Source: JAJDXW01 sp965214795
GTDB taxonomy: Bacteria; Pseudomonadota; Gammaproteobacteria; HK1
Assembly: GCA_965214795.1 (NCBI GenBank)
Contig: OZ243976.1
Span: 744,001-808,000, forward strand
Length of the DNA: 64,000 bases
Direction of reading: 5' to 3'
The translations under genes and the position numbers were made by a program. Below are positions 8,651 to 17,043 of the stretch, piece after piece; position 1 is the stretch's first letter; every line of letters begins with the position of its first letter. The notes below the pieces were generated by a model. The model saw nothing but the letters and a program-made list of their open reading frames with translations. It did not search any database and was not told where the DNA came from.

Positions 8651-10282
8651 ATGGCCAAGAACATTCTGCTTGTCGAACCTGGGTACCCCAACAAGTATCC
8701 GCCGCTCGGCCTCATGAAGATCGCCGCGTACCACGGCCCGAACGGCCGCGACGACAATGTCCGGTTCGTAAAGGGCGACACTCCCGACGTCTTCGACCAA
8801 GTCTGGGACCGCGTCTACGTCACGACGCTCTTCAGCTTCGAGTGGAAACGCACGGCGGCCGCCATTGACTTCGCTCTCCGCGCCGCCCGGGGACAGTCGG
8901 AGCGCGTCTTCGTGGGCGGCATCGCCGCCACACTGATGTTCGACGAGTTCATCCGCGAGCCCCGTTGGGCTGGTGTACGTTTCAAAAAGGGGCTACTCGA
9001 CCAGCCGCCGGCACTATCCCTTCACCTGTTTGCGGAAGACGGCGACTTCGGGGCCGACGACATCGGCGGCACACCCATTGAGGAGCGCGTCCCCGACTAC
9101 GGCATCCTCGGACACATTGACTACGATTATCCCGTGCGGGACGCATACTTCGGCTATGCTTCGCGGGGTTGCGTTCGCAAGTGTTCGTTTTGCGGGGTTC
9201 CGAAACTGGAGGGCGGCCAACGCGAGATGCCTCCCATCACCAGCCTCGTCGTCGGGGTGGACGAGCAGTTCGGTCCCAAAAAGGACCTTATCCTCATGGA
9301 CAACAACGTCGTCGCAAGCTCCCGATACAAGGAAGTCATCGCCGAGATTCGGGACCTAGGTTTCCAGCGCGACGCCGTTTTCGAGAGGACGAACGCTCCC
9401 CCTGTCAAGAGACGGGTCGACTTCAACCAGGGCGTCGACGCCCGAATTCTCGCCAAGAGTCCAATGTACCTCCGGGAAATGGCGAAGATCTGCATTGACC
9501 CCCTCCGCATTGCTTTCGACCATGTCGGAATGCGCCGGGTCTACGAGCGATCCGTGGAGATGGCGGCGGACTTCGGATTGAGTTCCTTGTCCAACTACAT
9601 GCTGTATAATTTCATGGACACGCCGAGCGACCTCTACGAGCGCATGAGCATCAACATCGAACTCAACGAGCGGCTTGGTGTACGGATCTGGTCCTTCCCG
9701 ATGCGCTACCTGCCTGTCACCATGAAGGACCGGTCTCACATCGGGAAGAACTGGAACCGCTACTACCTCAGATCGTTCCAGATCATCCTCCAGGCCACCC
9801 ACGGCGTCGTGTCCGGCAGCAATGAGTTCTTTCGCAGAGCCTTCGGCAGCACCTACGAGGAGTTCGAGCAGTTGCTCTCACTACCGCACGCCTTCATCTT
9901 CCAACGTAATTTCTATGAGCACGGTGACGGCAGGCCGGTCCTGGACGAGTACCACGCGCTACTGCGCCGACTGACAACTGCGCAACGAACCGAGCTCATC
10001 GCTCTGCTCAGCGCAACCATGCTCGCGCGTCCCCGCCGACAAGCGTTCCTGCAGCTCGTTTCCGACAAGTCTATCAGCCAGCCAATTCGCCAGCTCACCC
10101 GCTTCCACGCTATCGACACCAAGGCGCCCAAAGTCACGGACATCGCTCAGGTATTCCCCGAACTCACGCCTAACCACATGCTTCCCGAGCCCGACGCACT
10201 GGTCGAGGACGCCGGTCTCTATGAGTCCGTGGGCGAGCCACCGGCCGCGGCTCTCATCCCCACGGAATCTGTCCGCTCCTGA
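8651..10282 (+). CDS. B12-binding-like radical SAM protein in accessory operon
   Basis: 543 residues. The N-terminus (ILLVEPGYPNKYPPLGLMKIAAYH) looks like the Rossmann-type cobalamin-binding region of class B radical SAM enzymes. The radical SAM cluster motif is CxxxCxxC at Cys174, Cys178 and Cys181 (CVRKCSFC), preceded by YFGYASRG. Further TIM-barrel-like segments follow (KDLILMDNNVVAS, FNQGVDARIL). The C-terminal 150 residues match nothing I know. The reaction is unknown; relatives methylate or rearrange nucleotides, lipids or peptides. It sits 23 bases after the second ParB-like gene and its stop overlaps the next start (TGATG). A radical SAM enzyme inside a helicase/nuclease operon is unusual. 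Confidence 0.8.
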   Translation: MAKNILLVEPGYPNKYPPLGLMKIAAYHGPNGRDDNVRFVKGDTPDVFDQVWDRVYVTTLFSFEWKRTAAAIDFALRAARGQSERVFVGGIAATLMFDEFIREPRWAGVRFKKGLLDQPPALSLHLFAEDGDFGADDIGGTPIEERVPDYGILGHIDYDYPVRDAYFGYASRGCVRKCSFCGVPKLEGGQREMPPITSLVVGVDEQFGPKKDLILMDNNVVASSRYKEVIAEIRDLGFQRDAVFERTNAPPVKRRVDFNQGVDARILAKSPMYLREMAKICIDPLRIAFDHVGMRRVYERSVEMAADFGLSSLSNYMLYNFMDTPSDLYERMSINIELNERLGVRIWSFPMRYLPVTMKDRSHIGKNWNRYYLRSFQIILQATHGVVSGSNEFFRRAFGSTYEEFEQLLSLPHAFIFQRNFYEHGDGRPVLDEYHALLRRLTTAQRTELIALLSATMLARPRRQAFLQLVSDKSISQPIRQLTRFHAIDTKAPKVTDIAQVFPELTPNHMLPEPDALVEDAGLYESVGEPPAAALIPTESVRS

Positions 10283-11787
10283 TGTCCGCCGGCCCGATTG
10301 TTGGTGGCGACCTGCTGCGCTTGATCACCGCCGGAATGTACGATAGTCCGCTCGCCCTCTATCGGGAGTACATTCAGAACGCTGCTGACGCGATCGCGTC
10401 CCAAGGCAACGCCCGCGGATCCGTCCATGTCAAGATCGACCCTCTCCGGTCCCAGGTTGCAATTCTGGACAACGGCACCGGGCTGTCTCCAACAGAGGCG
10501 GCTCACCGCCTGGTCGACGTGGGGCGCAGTACGAAGAATCGCGCAGTAGACCGCGGTTTCCGCGGCATCGGCAGACTGTCCGCTCTCGCGTTCGCTGAGC
10601 AGGTTCGATTCACCACGCGTGCGCGAGCGGGCGAACCCGTAACCCAGGTGACATGGAGCGGGCGTGCGCTGCGCGACCCAAACCTCGCGCAGGTAGACGC
10701 CACAACTGCCATCGAGAAGTGCACTGCGATACGTCGACTCCCCGACGGCGACTGGCCGAATCGTTTTTTTCAGGTCACCGTCGACCGCGTCAGCAGACAT
10801 GCCGCCTCTACGCTGCTGAACGAGGACGCCGTCCGAAGCTACATCGGAGAGGTATGTCCCGTCCCTATGGCAAAGTGTTTTCCGCTCGCAAGCGAGATCC
10901 AGGAGTTTCTCGCCGCCCATACCGATTATCTTGTGCTCGACGTTCGCGTCAATGACGACGATTGCCCGGTTGAACGGCCGTTTGCGGAGACCATCCCACT
11001 AACCGACCAGTACGGCGCCGGCTTCGAGCGGCTCGAGACGCGCCTCATTCCCCAACTCGACGGGCACGACCCGGCAGCCATCGTGTGGCTGGCTCATACG
11101 CCCTACCCCGGTTCCATACCTCGGCGGCTCGGGATCAGCGGCCTTCGCGCTCGCGCAGGGAATATCCAGATCGGAACCGACCGCATATTCGAACACCTCT
11201 TTCTGGAATCTCGATTCAACGGATGGTGCGTCGGCGAGACCCACATCCTTGACAGTCGGCTCGTCCCCAATGGTAGGCGCGACTACTTTGAGCCTGGCCC
11301 GCACCTCCGTAACATCGAGAACCATATCGGCGCCATCACCCGAGAGATCAGTTCGCGATGCCGACTTGCTTCGTCCCAACGAAACAGGCTCCGCAATATC
11401 ACCAGTGCTATCAATCGCCTCAAACGTGCCTGCGACCTCGCTGCCTCTGGCTACCTGCGCGCCGAAGACGCCGCAGCTCTTATTGAACGCGAACGCAAGC
11501 ACGTTCCCGAAATCAAGCAGACCCTCGCCAAACTCGAAGCCACCACCTCGAACTCAGACCGGGAGGAACTTACGCTTATTGAAAATCAGCTAGAGGCGAC
11601 CCAGATCAACCCCGAACTGGCGCTGAACGGCGTACCGCGCGACTCGGTTGCAACTGTCCAATCTGCTTTCGGCGCGATTACCGACGCCGTGCCTCCTGAC
11701 GCCGCCCTTGACATAATTGAGACCATCCTTGACCGATTGTCCAAAGACCAATGTCTCGCCAACGAACGCCCCCATGGAACCTCTTAG
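10282..11787 (+). CDS. HSP90-like GHKL ATPase, first of two in operon
   Basis: 501 residues. The Bergerat ATP-binding fold is clear in the N-terminal 110 residues: the N-box YREYIQNAADAI, the G1 box ILDNGTG and the G2 box GFRGIGRLSAL. A middle domain with HSP90/MutL-like strands follows, then a helical, charged C-terminal third (about residues 360-480) that may form a coiled coil. It starts at the last base of the preceding stop codon. The related protein at 13721-15271 has the same N-terminal pattern, GG-x(8)-GMY-x(8)-REYIQN. Members of this family act as ATP-driven clamps in several defence systems; the client here is unknown. Confidence 0.8.
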   Translation: MSAGPIVGGDLLRLITAGMYDSPLALYREYIQNAADAIASQGNARGSVHVKIDPLRSQVAILDNGTGLSPTEAAHRLVDVGRSTKNRAVDRGFRGIGRLSALAFAEQVRFTTRARAGEPVTQVTWSGRALRDPNLAQVDATTAIEKCTAIRRLPDGDWPNRFFQVTVDRVSRHAASTLLNEDAVRSYIGEVCPVPMAKCFPLASEIQEFLAAHTDYLVLDVRVNDDDCPVERPFAETIPLTDQYGAGFERLETRLIPQLDGHDPAAIVWLAHTPYPGSIPRRLGISGLRARAGNIQIGTDRIFEHLFLESRFNGWCVGETHILDSRLVPNGRRDYFEPGPHLRNIENHIGAITREISSRCRLASSQRNRLRNITSAINRLKRACDLAASGYLRAEDAAALIERERKHVPEIKQTLAKLEATTSNSDREELTLIENQLEATQINPELALNGVPRDSVATVQSAFGAITDAVPPDAALDIIETILDRLSKDQCLANERPHGTS

Positions 11788-11817
11788 CCGACAAACCACC
11801 ACCAAACGGGCATTCCA

Positions 11818-13731
11818 ATGAATCAGACTACACGTGTGCCATTACTCACTATTCCAACCAGTACGGAGAGCGCAACCGAGTTTACCGCTCGTATCGTCCC
11901 CCTTATGAGATCTGAGAGCACTCACATCTACATCGATACTTCCTTTCTGATGTGGATGACCAAAATTGGTTCAACGTCAAGGCAGGAACTCGCCAATTGG
12001 TTAAGGCAGAATTGCACCGGGCGTATACATGTGCCCATATGGGCGGCTCATGAGTACATAAAGCATCATATTGCTGGCACAATTATCAGAAACCTTGACG
12101 AAAAAATCTCTGAAACCACCAACGTTCTCGGAAACACTTATCAATACTTCCGGCCGTTCATTGATGAACCTTTTGGTAGCGGTTCGGAGGATCCTGCTAA
12201 AATTCGATCCTCAACGCTTGTTGCTCTAAGCGATCTCAAGCGCCTAATCAGCAAGACACGTCAGTGGAGGAAATCCTACCGAAAACATGCTGGTGAGGTC
12301 GTTGCTTTCATTAATGATCTAACCCCAGAACATACTACCATTTATTCGCAGTTAAAGGAGGTTACGCAAGTCGGGGAGGGCCGTTTCACTACCTCTATTC
12401 CACCAGGTTATCGTGATCGAAGAAAGGAAGGAAACTCTTCCGAATCCTCTAATTTGGCTCCGGTAACCGCCAATCGCTACGGTGATTTAATTTTCTGGAA
12501 AGAAGTTCTTTTACATGCAAGACGCAATAAGGCCGAAGCCTTAGTGGTACTCACGAATGATCGGAAAACAGACTGGTATATGGGGGCGAGCAGCACACTC
12601 GAAATCGACCCATCCCTACACAATCTCCGGAAGAACTGGAAGCCAGTTCCTCGACCGCATCCAATGCTTGTTACAGAAGCCAGGCTTGTTGCTAGCGTCG
12701 ATACCGTCGAATTGTTGGATAACGTCTACCTAGCCGCCGCACTCCGCACCCTTGCCAAGAAGGATGAGCTCTCATCCTTCGTCGACGTTGCCCTCGTCCC
12801 GGATGATCCGGAACGAGAGAGTGACCGAGATGCGCGCACTCGCATTCGGGAATCCCGGGAAGCGAAGGACGCTATACGAGCAGACGCAGAAAGGGTACAG
12901 AAGGGGTATCTATTCTCCGATGCTTCCCGCGTATTGAATTCCCGCAGCAGCCTTCTCCGTGCCTTGTTCGAGTCTCGCACCCAAGTCGACACTGAGTCAA
13001 AGAAACTCCTGGAACACTGGCGTGCGGCGGTTGAAGGCTCACAACCACTTTCTCAGGTGATTTTCTCCGAAGTGTTCCAGGAAAGCGACCATAGGAAACT
13101 CGCGCGCTTAGCTCGCGAATCGCACGATCGTGTTTTGGCGGGTGTGCCAGGATATGAAAGGCTCGCCGGCGAACTGTTATCGATCCTAGATATTCTCCCA
13201 TTGAATACTGCCGCATCCTTTTTTCTGGGTCTTCTTTCATCAATGTACCTTCTCCGCGACTCGAATGCGTCTCGTATTCCCCCCTCAAGTCCGGTCGCGC
13301 AACTCCTGTTTGAGCGACAATCCCGCGACTACGCCACAAATGCTATTTTTGCTGTGACCAAACGATTGAGAGACAACGAGTTCTCTCCACTATACCAACC
13401 GGACACTGATTGTCCGCCTGTGCCAGTTAGATTCGACATTGAAGCCAATTCTGCGATTCCAGACCAACTTAGTAGCCTAAAGGTTTGGGACGTCGAACTC
13501 CTCACCCCAGCACAACGAGACAACTCACTTAGACTTAGGGCACTGTTCGATGAAAACACCCCGCTTCCATCTACACCGATCGTACATAAGGCATGTGAGC
13601 TCTTTTCTTTACCCGTGAAGCAGATCAGGTACGAAAACCCGTTCGACCGCGGATATTGGCTTTCGGATACGATAGGTTTTAGACGTCCAGTGGACATTCG
13701 CATTCCAAAGGAGAGCTCCAATGGAAAATGA
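11818..13731 (+). CDS. PIN-like domain protein (putative nuclease)
   Basis: 637 residues. The first 270 form a PIN-like domain of the DUF4935 type: the opening strand IYIDTSFLMWM with its Asp, PIWAAHEYIKH with a Glu, and LVVLTNDRKTDWY with the later Asp, consistent with a metal-binding RNase/DNase site. The C-terminal 350 residues are helical and not recognised. Base composition drops sharply here: codons ending in A or T are common, unlike the preceding six or seven genes. The ATG is 30 bases after the first GHKL gene, and the 3' end overlaps the second by 11. In defence loci such large PIN-like proteins are often effectors (inference). Confidence 0.7.
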   Translation: MNQTTRVPLLTIPTSTESATEFTARIVPLMRSESTHIYIDTSFLMWMTKIGSTSRQELANWLRQNCTGRIHVPIWAAHEYIKHHIAGTIIRNLDEKISETTNVLGNTYQYFRPFIDEPFGSGSEDPAKIRSSTLVALSDLKRLISKTRQWRKSYRKHAGEVVAFINDLTPEHTTIYSQLKEVTQVGEGRFTTSIPPGYRDRRKEGNSSESSNLAPVTANRYGDLIFWKEVLLHARRNKAEALVVLTNDRKTDWYMGASSTLEIDPSLHNLRKNWKPVPRPHPMLVTEARLVASVDTVELLDNVYLAAALRTLAKKDELSSFVDVALVPDDPERESDRDARTRIRESREAKDAIRADAERVQKGYLFSDASRVLNSRSSLLRALFESRTQVDTESKKLLEHWRAAVEGSQPLSQVIFSEVFQESDHRKLARLARESHDRVLAGVPGYERLAGELLSILDILPLNTAASFFLGLLSSMYLLRDSNASRIPPSSPVAQLLFERQSRDYATNAIFAVTKRLRDNEFSPLYQPDTDCPPVPVRFDIEANSAIPDQLSSLKVWDVELLTPAQRDNSLRLRALFDENTPLPSTPIVHKACELFSLPVKQIRYENPFDRGYWLSDTIGFRRPVDIRIPKESSNGK

Positions 13732-15271
13732 AAGAAGGGCGGTTTCATTTGATCCTTTCTTCGGAGGGTTCATTCTGGAAACCCTAACCGTCGGAATGTA
13801 TGGAGAAGCACGTAACGCTATTAGGGAATACATTCAGAATGGATTCGACTCCGTCCAACGTGCAATCCACGAACTGCAGATCCTGCCCAGAGGCCAAGGG
13901 CTAATCGAAATCGAGTTGTCTCACGATCGCAAACGTCTAACAATTCGCGACAACGGTGCTGGACTACCAACGAAGACGGCGGCCACCGTTCTCACTCGCG
14001 TTGGTGCCTCTAGTAAGAGTCACCGAAAGCATGCAGGCTTTCGCGGAATCGGAAGGCTTGCAGGCATTGTGTTTAGTGATACAGTGATTTTTTCAACAAA
14101 GGCCAAGGGAGAGAACGAACAGTCCTCCGTCGTCTTCGACGCCAAGACTATGCGCGAGGCCATGGGACCAAATATGGGGAGCAAGAAGTCCGCAGTAGAC
14201 GTAATGAATCGCTGCGTAAAGGCGTACCGAGGCCCGACCAATGCCACAAATGACCATTTCTTCGAAGTCAGTCTTGATGGGCTACGTGACGCGCCGGAGG
14301 AATGCTATTCTGCAAATGAACTATACGACTTTGTTAGTCAAGTGGCGCCCGTGCCCTATCCCGATGACTTTCCCTATCGGGAAGAGTTACGACGCGCCGA
14401 GGACATCTCCGGAATCTTGATCGAAGAAGTGCAAATCACCATAAGGGACGGGAGAGACGATCCTCAGTCAGTAAGAAAGAGGTATGGTGCGATGTATAGT
14501 TTCGATTCAGGTTCAGTCAGACTGACCGACTGCGACGTACACCACTCCCCGACGAAGAAATGGTGGGCTTGGATCGGAAAGAAAGAAGAATCTGGCGCAT
14601 ACACAGATACACGCGTAAGCGGACTTCGAGTACGTGTACGTAATATTCAAATCAACGGAAAGGAAGTTATCAGGGATATTTTTCGCGATCACGCAAGAAC
14701 ACACGAACGATTTCAAGATTATTTTCTAGGAGAAATTTTCGTTCAACCAAGTGCACTTGTTCCAAATGCTCGTCGTGACGGCTTCGAGGAGGACGCGACC
14801 TGGAAGAGTATCAGGACCGAACTAGCTACGGTCATCAGAGGCCTCGGCAGTGAAGCCTATCGTATTTCCAACCAAGGTCAGCTATCCATCAACGCACTAA
14901 GTCGTCGGCTTAAAGAAACAAACAAGGAGTTAAACGTACTTCGCAGGACGAATTTCGACAACACTGACCGCGTTATCAAACTATCAACACGAGTTACCAC
15001 TCTCCAGAAGCGGGTTGCCAAAGCCATGCTAGGCGCGTCAATGGAGGCTGTAGGAGAACTACAAGCAATAGGATCGCGGCTTTCCGATATTAAGCAAGAG
15101 GCACTTTCGCGGGTAGCTGATGCGGCGGCTTCGTTGGATCGTGAACAAATCCAGCAAGAGGCGCGCGATCAACTACTCAGTGAGATACTCTTTACCTTGG
15201 AGGAGAATATGTCAACCACATGCTTTGCAGAAGCAGAAGAAATCCTGATGGACGAATTTGGCGAAAACTAG
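13721..15271 (+). CDS. HSP90-like GHKL ATPase, second of two in operon
   Basis: 516 residues with a Bergerat fold: the N-box IREYIQNGFDSV, the G1 box IRDNGAGLP and the G2 box HAGFRGIGRLAGI. A middle domain and a long charged C-terminal region (about residues 390-500) with heptad-like helices follow. It is paralogous to the 10282-11787 product, but its low-GC codon use matches the PIN-like gene, not the first ATPase. The start overlaps the PIN-like gene by 11 bases. It is the last gene of the operon; about 130 bases after its stop the sequence becomes a truncated Hsp20 gene, so the right edge of the island lies close by. Confidence 0.8.
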   Translation: MENERRAVSFDPFFGGFILETLTVGMYGEARNAIREYIQNGFDSVQRAIHELQILPRGQGLIEIELSHDRKRLTIRDNGAGLPTKTAATVLTRVGASSKSHRKHAGFRGIGRLAGIVFSDTVIFSTKAKGENEQSSVVFDAKTMREAMGPNMGSKKSAVDVMNRCVKAYRGPTNATNDHFFEVSLDGLRDAPEECYSANELYDFVSQVAPVPYPDDFPYREELRRAEDISGILIEEVQITIRDGRDDPQSVRKRYGAMYSFDSGSVRLTDCDVHHSPTKKWWAWIGKKEESGAYTDTRVSGLRVRVRNIQINGKEVIRDIFRDHARTHERFQDYFLGEIFVQPSALVPNARRDGFEEDATWKSIRTELATVIRGLGSEAYRISNQGQLSINALSRRLKETNKELNVLRRTNFDNTDRVIKLSTRVTTLQKRVAKAMLGASMEAVGELQAIGSRLSDIKQEALSRVADAAASLDREQIQQEARDQLLSEILFTLEENMSTTCFAEAEEILMDEFGEN

Positions 15272-15404
15272 CCCGCATGTTGCATGAAGGCGGCCGATTC
15301 ATTTTCTGGGGAAACGTTTCGCGTCTCTTGGAGAGTTTGCGAGGCGTCAGTCGGGGTTGATGGTCGGGACAGTCGTTTCGGAGCTGTCGAGGCGCAGGAT
15401 GCAG

Positions 15405-15568
15405 ATTCTTTCCGCCTTGCCGACCACGTGCGGATGGTCGGAGCGAACCTCGAGAACAGCCTGCTCCACGTCGAGCTGGTGCGCGACCTCCCGGAGGCGA
15501 TGAAGCCCCGGCGCATCCCGCTCGGCGCGACCGCCGGACCGAACGTTATCGACACCGACGCCGCGTAG
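15405..15568 (+). pseudogene. Truncated Hsp20 gene, 3' remnant
   Basis: The reading frame ending at 15568 encodes only the C-terminal end of a small heat-shock protein: FRLADHVRMVGANLENSL, then HVELVRDLPEAMKPRRIP. The intact Hsp20 at 16377-16835 has nearly the same residues. Sequence similarity with the intact gene begins abruptly at about 15405-15409; upstream there is no Hsp20 sequence. It is therefore the broken end of a duplicated segment, cut where the low-GC island ends. It lacks the alpha-crystallin core and cannot be functional. Confidence 0.8.
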
Positions 15569-15616
15569 GCGGGCACACCGGCCAACCGGCGCGCACCGCG
15601 CGCGCCGGCCTCCATC

Positions 15617-15642
15617 GGACAGGTGCCTTCGGGCGCCTGTCC
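15617..15642 (+). terminator. Hairpin after Hsp20 remnant (terminator-like)
   Basis: An 11-bp stem, GGACAGGTGCC / GGCGCCTGTCC (one G-T pair), closes a TTCG tetraloop. It is the duplicate of the hairpin at 16884-16909. The following run is not T-rich, so the terminator call is tentative. Confidence 0.5.
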
Positions 15643-15698
15643 TAACGCATGGACGCCAAGAATCCGACACGAGGGCGCCCGGAAGCCTACGGATCGCT

Positions 15699-15727
15699 CT
15701 GGACCGGGCGGCGGAGGTCACTATACT
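15699..15727 (+). promoter_or_regulatory. Candidate sigma-70 promoter of coiled-coil gene 1
   Basis: CTGGAC at 15699 and TATACT at 15722 are 17 bases apart. The same pair with the same spacing is kept in the duplicated segment at 16965-16993, while the spacer between them has diverged. The predicted start of transcription is about 45 bases before the ATG at 15782. Confidence 0.45.
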
Positions 15728-15781
15728 TCTCCGCACGCGCGGACAGCGGCACGGGCGGCAAGGCAGGCAGGGAGAACAGGG

Positions 15782-16117
15782 ATGAACGCTGAAGCTTGGA
15801 CGATCCTCGCCGTGGGTATCGCCCTTGGTGGACTCATCATCGCCCTCGGTGGATTCATGTGGCGGGTGCTGCGGTCGATGCAGCACGACATGGTGCTTCG
15901 TTTCGAACAGATCGACCGACAATTCCAGGATATCCGCGAGAAGTTCGCCGAGGTCGACAGAAAGTTCGAGCAGGTCACGGAGTGTTTCCGCGAGGTGAGG
16001 ATGCAGCTCGCCCACCTCGCCGAGGACCACAACGCGCTGGCACGCGAGCTCTCCGAGCTTCGGGGCGAGATCCGGGGGCGGCTCGACGAACGCGCCCGAC
16101 CCGCGACGGCCGGTTAG
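15782..16117 (+). CDS. Small membrane-anchored coiled-coil protein, paralogue 1 of 5
   Basis: 111 residues. One N-terminal transmembrane helix (ILAVGIALGGLIIALGGFMW) follows a short start, MNAEAWT. The rest is a long amphipathic helix in heptads: FEQIDRQ, FQDIREK, FAEVDRK, FEQVTECFREVRMQL, then LARELSELRGEIRGRLDE. This predicts a single-pass protein with a cytoplasmic or periplasmic coiled coil that oligomerises. It has no catalytic motif and I know no name for it. It is the most diverged of the five paralogues (longer TM insert, MNAE rather than MSAE) and sits in the older half of the segmental duplication. Confidence 0.75.
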   Translation: MNAEAWTILAVGIALGGLIIALGGFMWRVLRSMQHDMVLRFEQIDRQFQDIREKFAEVDRKFEQVTECFREVRMQLAHLAEDHNALARELSELRGEIRGRLDERARPATAG

Positions 16118-16376
16118 GGCTTCCACGCCGCGTACTGAAGTCGGTCAATCCGCTACGCCGGTCCCCAACTCCCGCGTCTCAAGCCGGAAGGCGACCGACC
16201 CTCCGCTGCTGCCATTTTGCGGACGGCATGAAGATGCGGCCTACCCTTGAATCCCGGGACACGGCCCCCATCTGGAGGATCGTCCGGGCGCTCGCCGAGA
16301 GGGAGCACCCGGCAGGAAACGGGATCGCGTGAATCGGGTCCCACACGTCACGTTGCTCAATCGGAGGATGTGAACC

Positions 16377-16835
16377 ATGAAAACGTTCGATGCAACTCCC
16401 CTTTTCCGCAGCTCGGTCGGCTTCGACCGGATGATGGACCTCTTCGAGTCCGTGAACCGGCTCGACCAGGCCGCTCCCACCTACCCGCCCTACAACATCG
16501 AGAAGACCGGTGAATACGAGTACCGGATCTCGCTCGCGGTGGCGGGGTTCTCCGAGTCCGATCTCCGGATCGAGGCGCGCGAGAACACCCTCCTCGTGTC
16601 GGGGCACCAGGGCAAGGAAGACGACAAGCAGCGGCGCTTCCTGCACCGCGGCATCGCCGCGCGGGCGTTCGAGCGGACCTTCCGCCTCGCCGACCACGTG
16701 CGGGTGGTCGGAGCGAACCTCGAGAACGGCTTGCTCCATGTCGAGCTGGTGCGCGACATCCCGGAGGCGATGAAGCCCCGGCGCATCCGGATCGACGCGG
16801 GCGCCGGAAAGGTCATCGACGCCGACGCCGCGTAG
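16377..16835 (+). CDS. Small heat-shock protein, Hsp20/alpha-crystallin family
   Basis: 152 residues, the usual size of IbpA-type chaperones, which hold unfolding proteins in the cytoplasm without using ATP. The sequence has the IbpA-like N-terminal arm (FRSSVGFDRMMDLFESV), YPPYNIEKTGEYEYRISLAVAGF opening the alpha-crystallin domain, the LLVSGHQGKEDDKQ region and the FLHRGIAARAFERTFRLADHV segment. It starts with the ATG at 16377 and is followed by a strong hairpin at 16884. The 3' third is duplicated at 15405-15568. No heat-shock promoter or ROSE-like thermosensor was recognised in the roughly 260-base upstream gap, although one could be missed by eye. Confidence 0.9.
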   Translation: MKTFDATPLFRSSVGFDRMMDLFESVNRLDQAAPTYPPYNIEKTGEYEYRISLAVAGFSESDLRIEARENTLLVSGHQGKEDDKQRRFLHRGIAARAFERTFRLADHVRVVGANLENGLLHVELVRDIPEAMKPRRIRIDAGAGKVIDADAA

Positions 16836-16883
16836 GCGGGCACACCAGCCGAACGGCGCGCACCACACGCGCCGGCCGCCATC

Positions 16884-16909
16884 GGACAGGCGCCTCCGGG
16901 CGCCTGTCC
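16884..16909 (+). terminator. Hairpin after hsp20 (terminator-like)
   Basis: A perfect 11-bp stem, GGACAGGCGCC / GGCGCCTGTCC, with a TCCG loop lies about 50 bases after the Hsp20 stop. It lacks a T-run but is conserved in the duplicated copy at 15617, including compensated loop changes. Confidence 0.55.
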
Positions 16910-16964
16910 TACGCATGGATGACGAGATTCCGACACGAGAGCGCCCGGATCCCCACAAATCGTT

Positions 16965-16993
16965 CTGGACCGGGTGGCGGCGATGGCTATACT
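16965..16993 (+). promoter_or_regulatory. Candidate sigma-70 promoter of coiled-coil gene 2
   Basis: CTGGAC at 16965, a 17-base spacer, and TATACT at 16988. The pair is conserved with the duplicate at 15699-15727. It would drive genes 2-4, and perhaps 5, as one transcript. Confidence 0.45.
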
Positions 16994-17043
16994 TCTTCGC
17001 ACGCTTGGGTGAGCGCGTGCGAGAACGGGCAGGGAAACCAAGG

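Noticed and set aside
4663..15271. Assigning the operon to Dpd, Dnd/Ssp or DISARM because of ParB-like and SNF2 genes
   Set aside because: None of the diagnostic genes is present: no TGT-like DpdA, no DndA/C/D, no DrmA/DrmB or methylase inside the operon.
4617..15404. Integrase-mediated island with att sites at its ends
   Set aside because: I found no integrase, no tRNA gene and no matching direct repeat at the two edges; the mode of entry is unknown.
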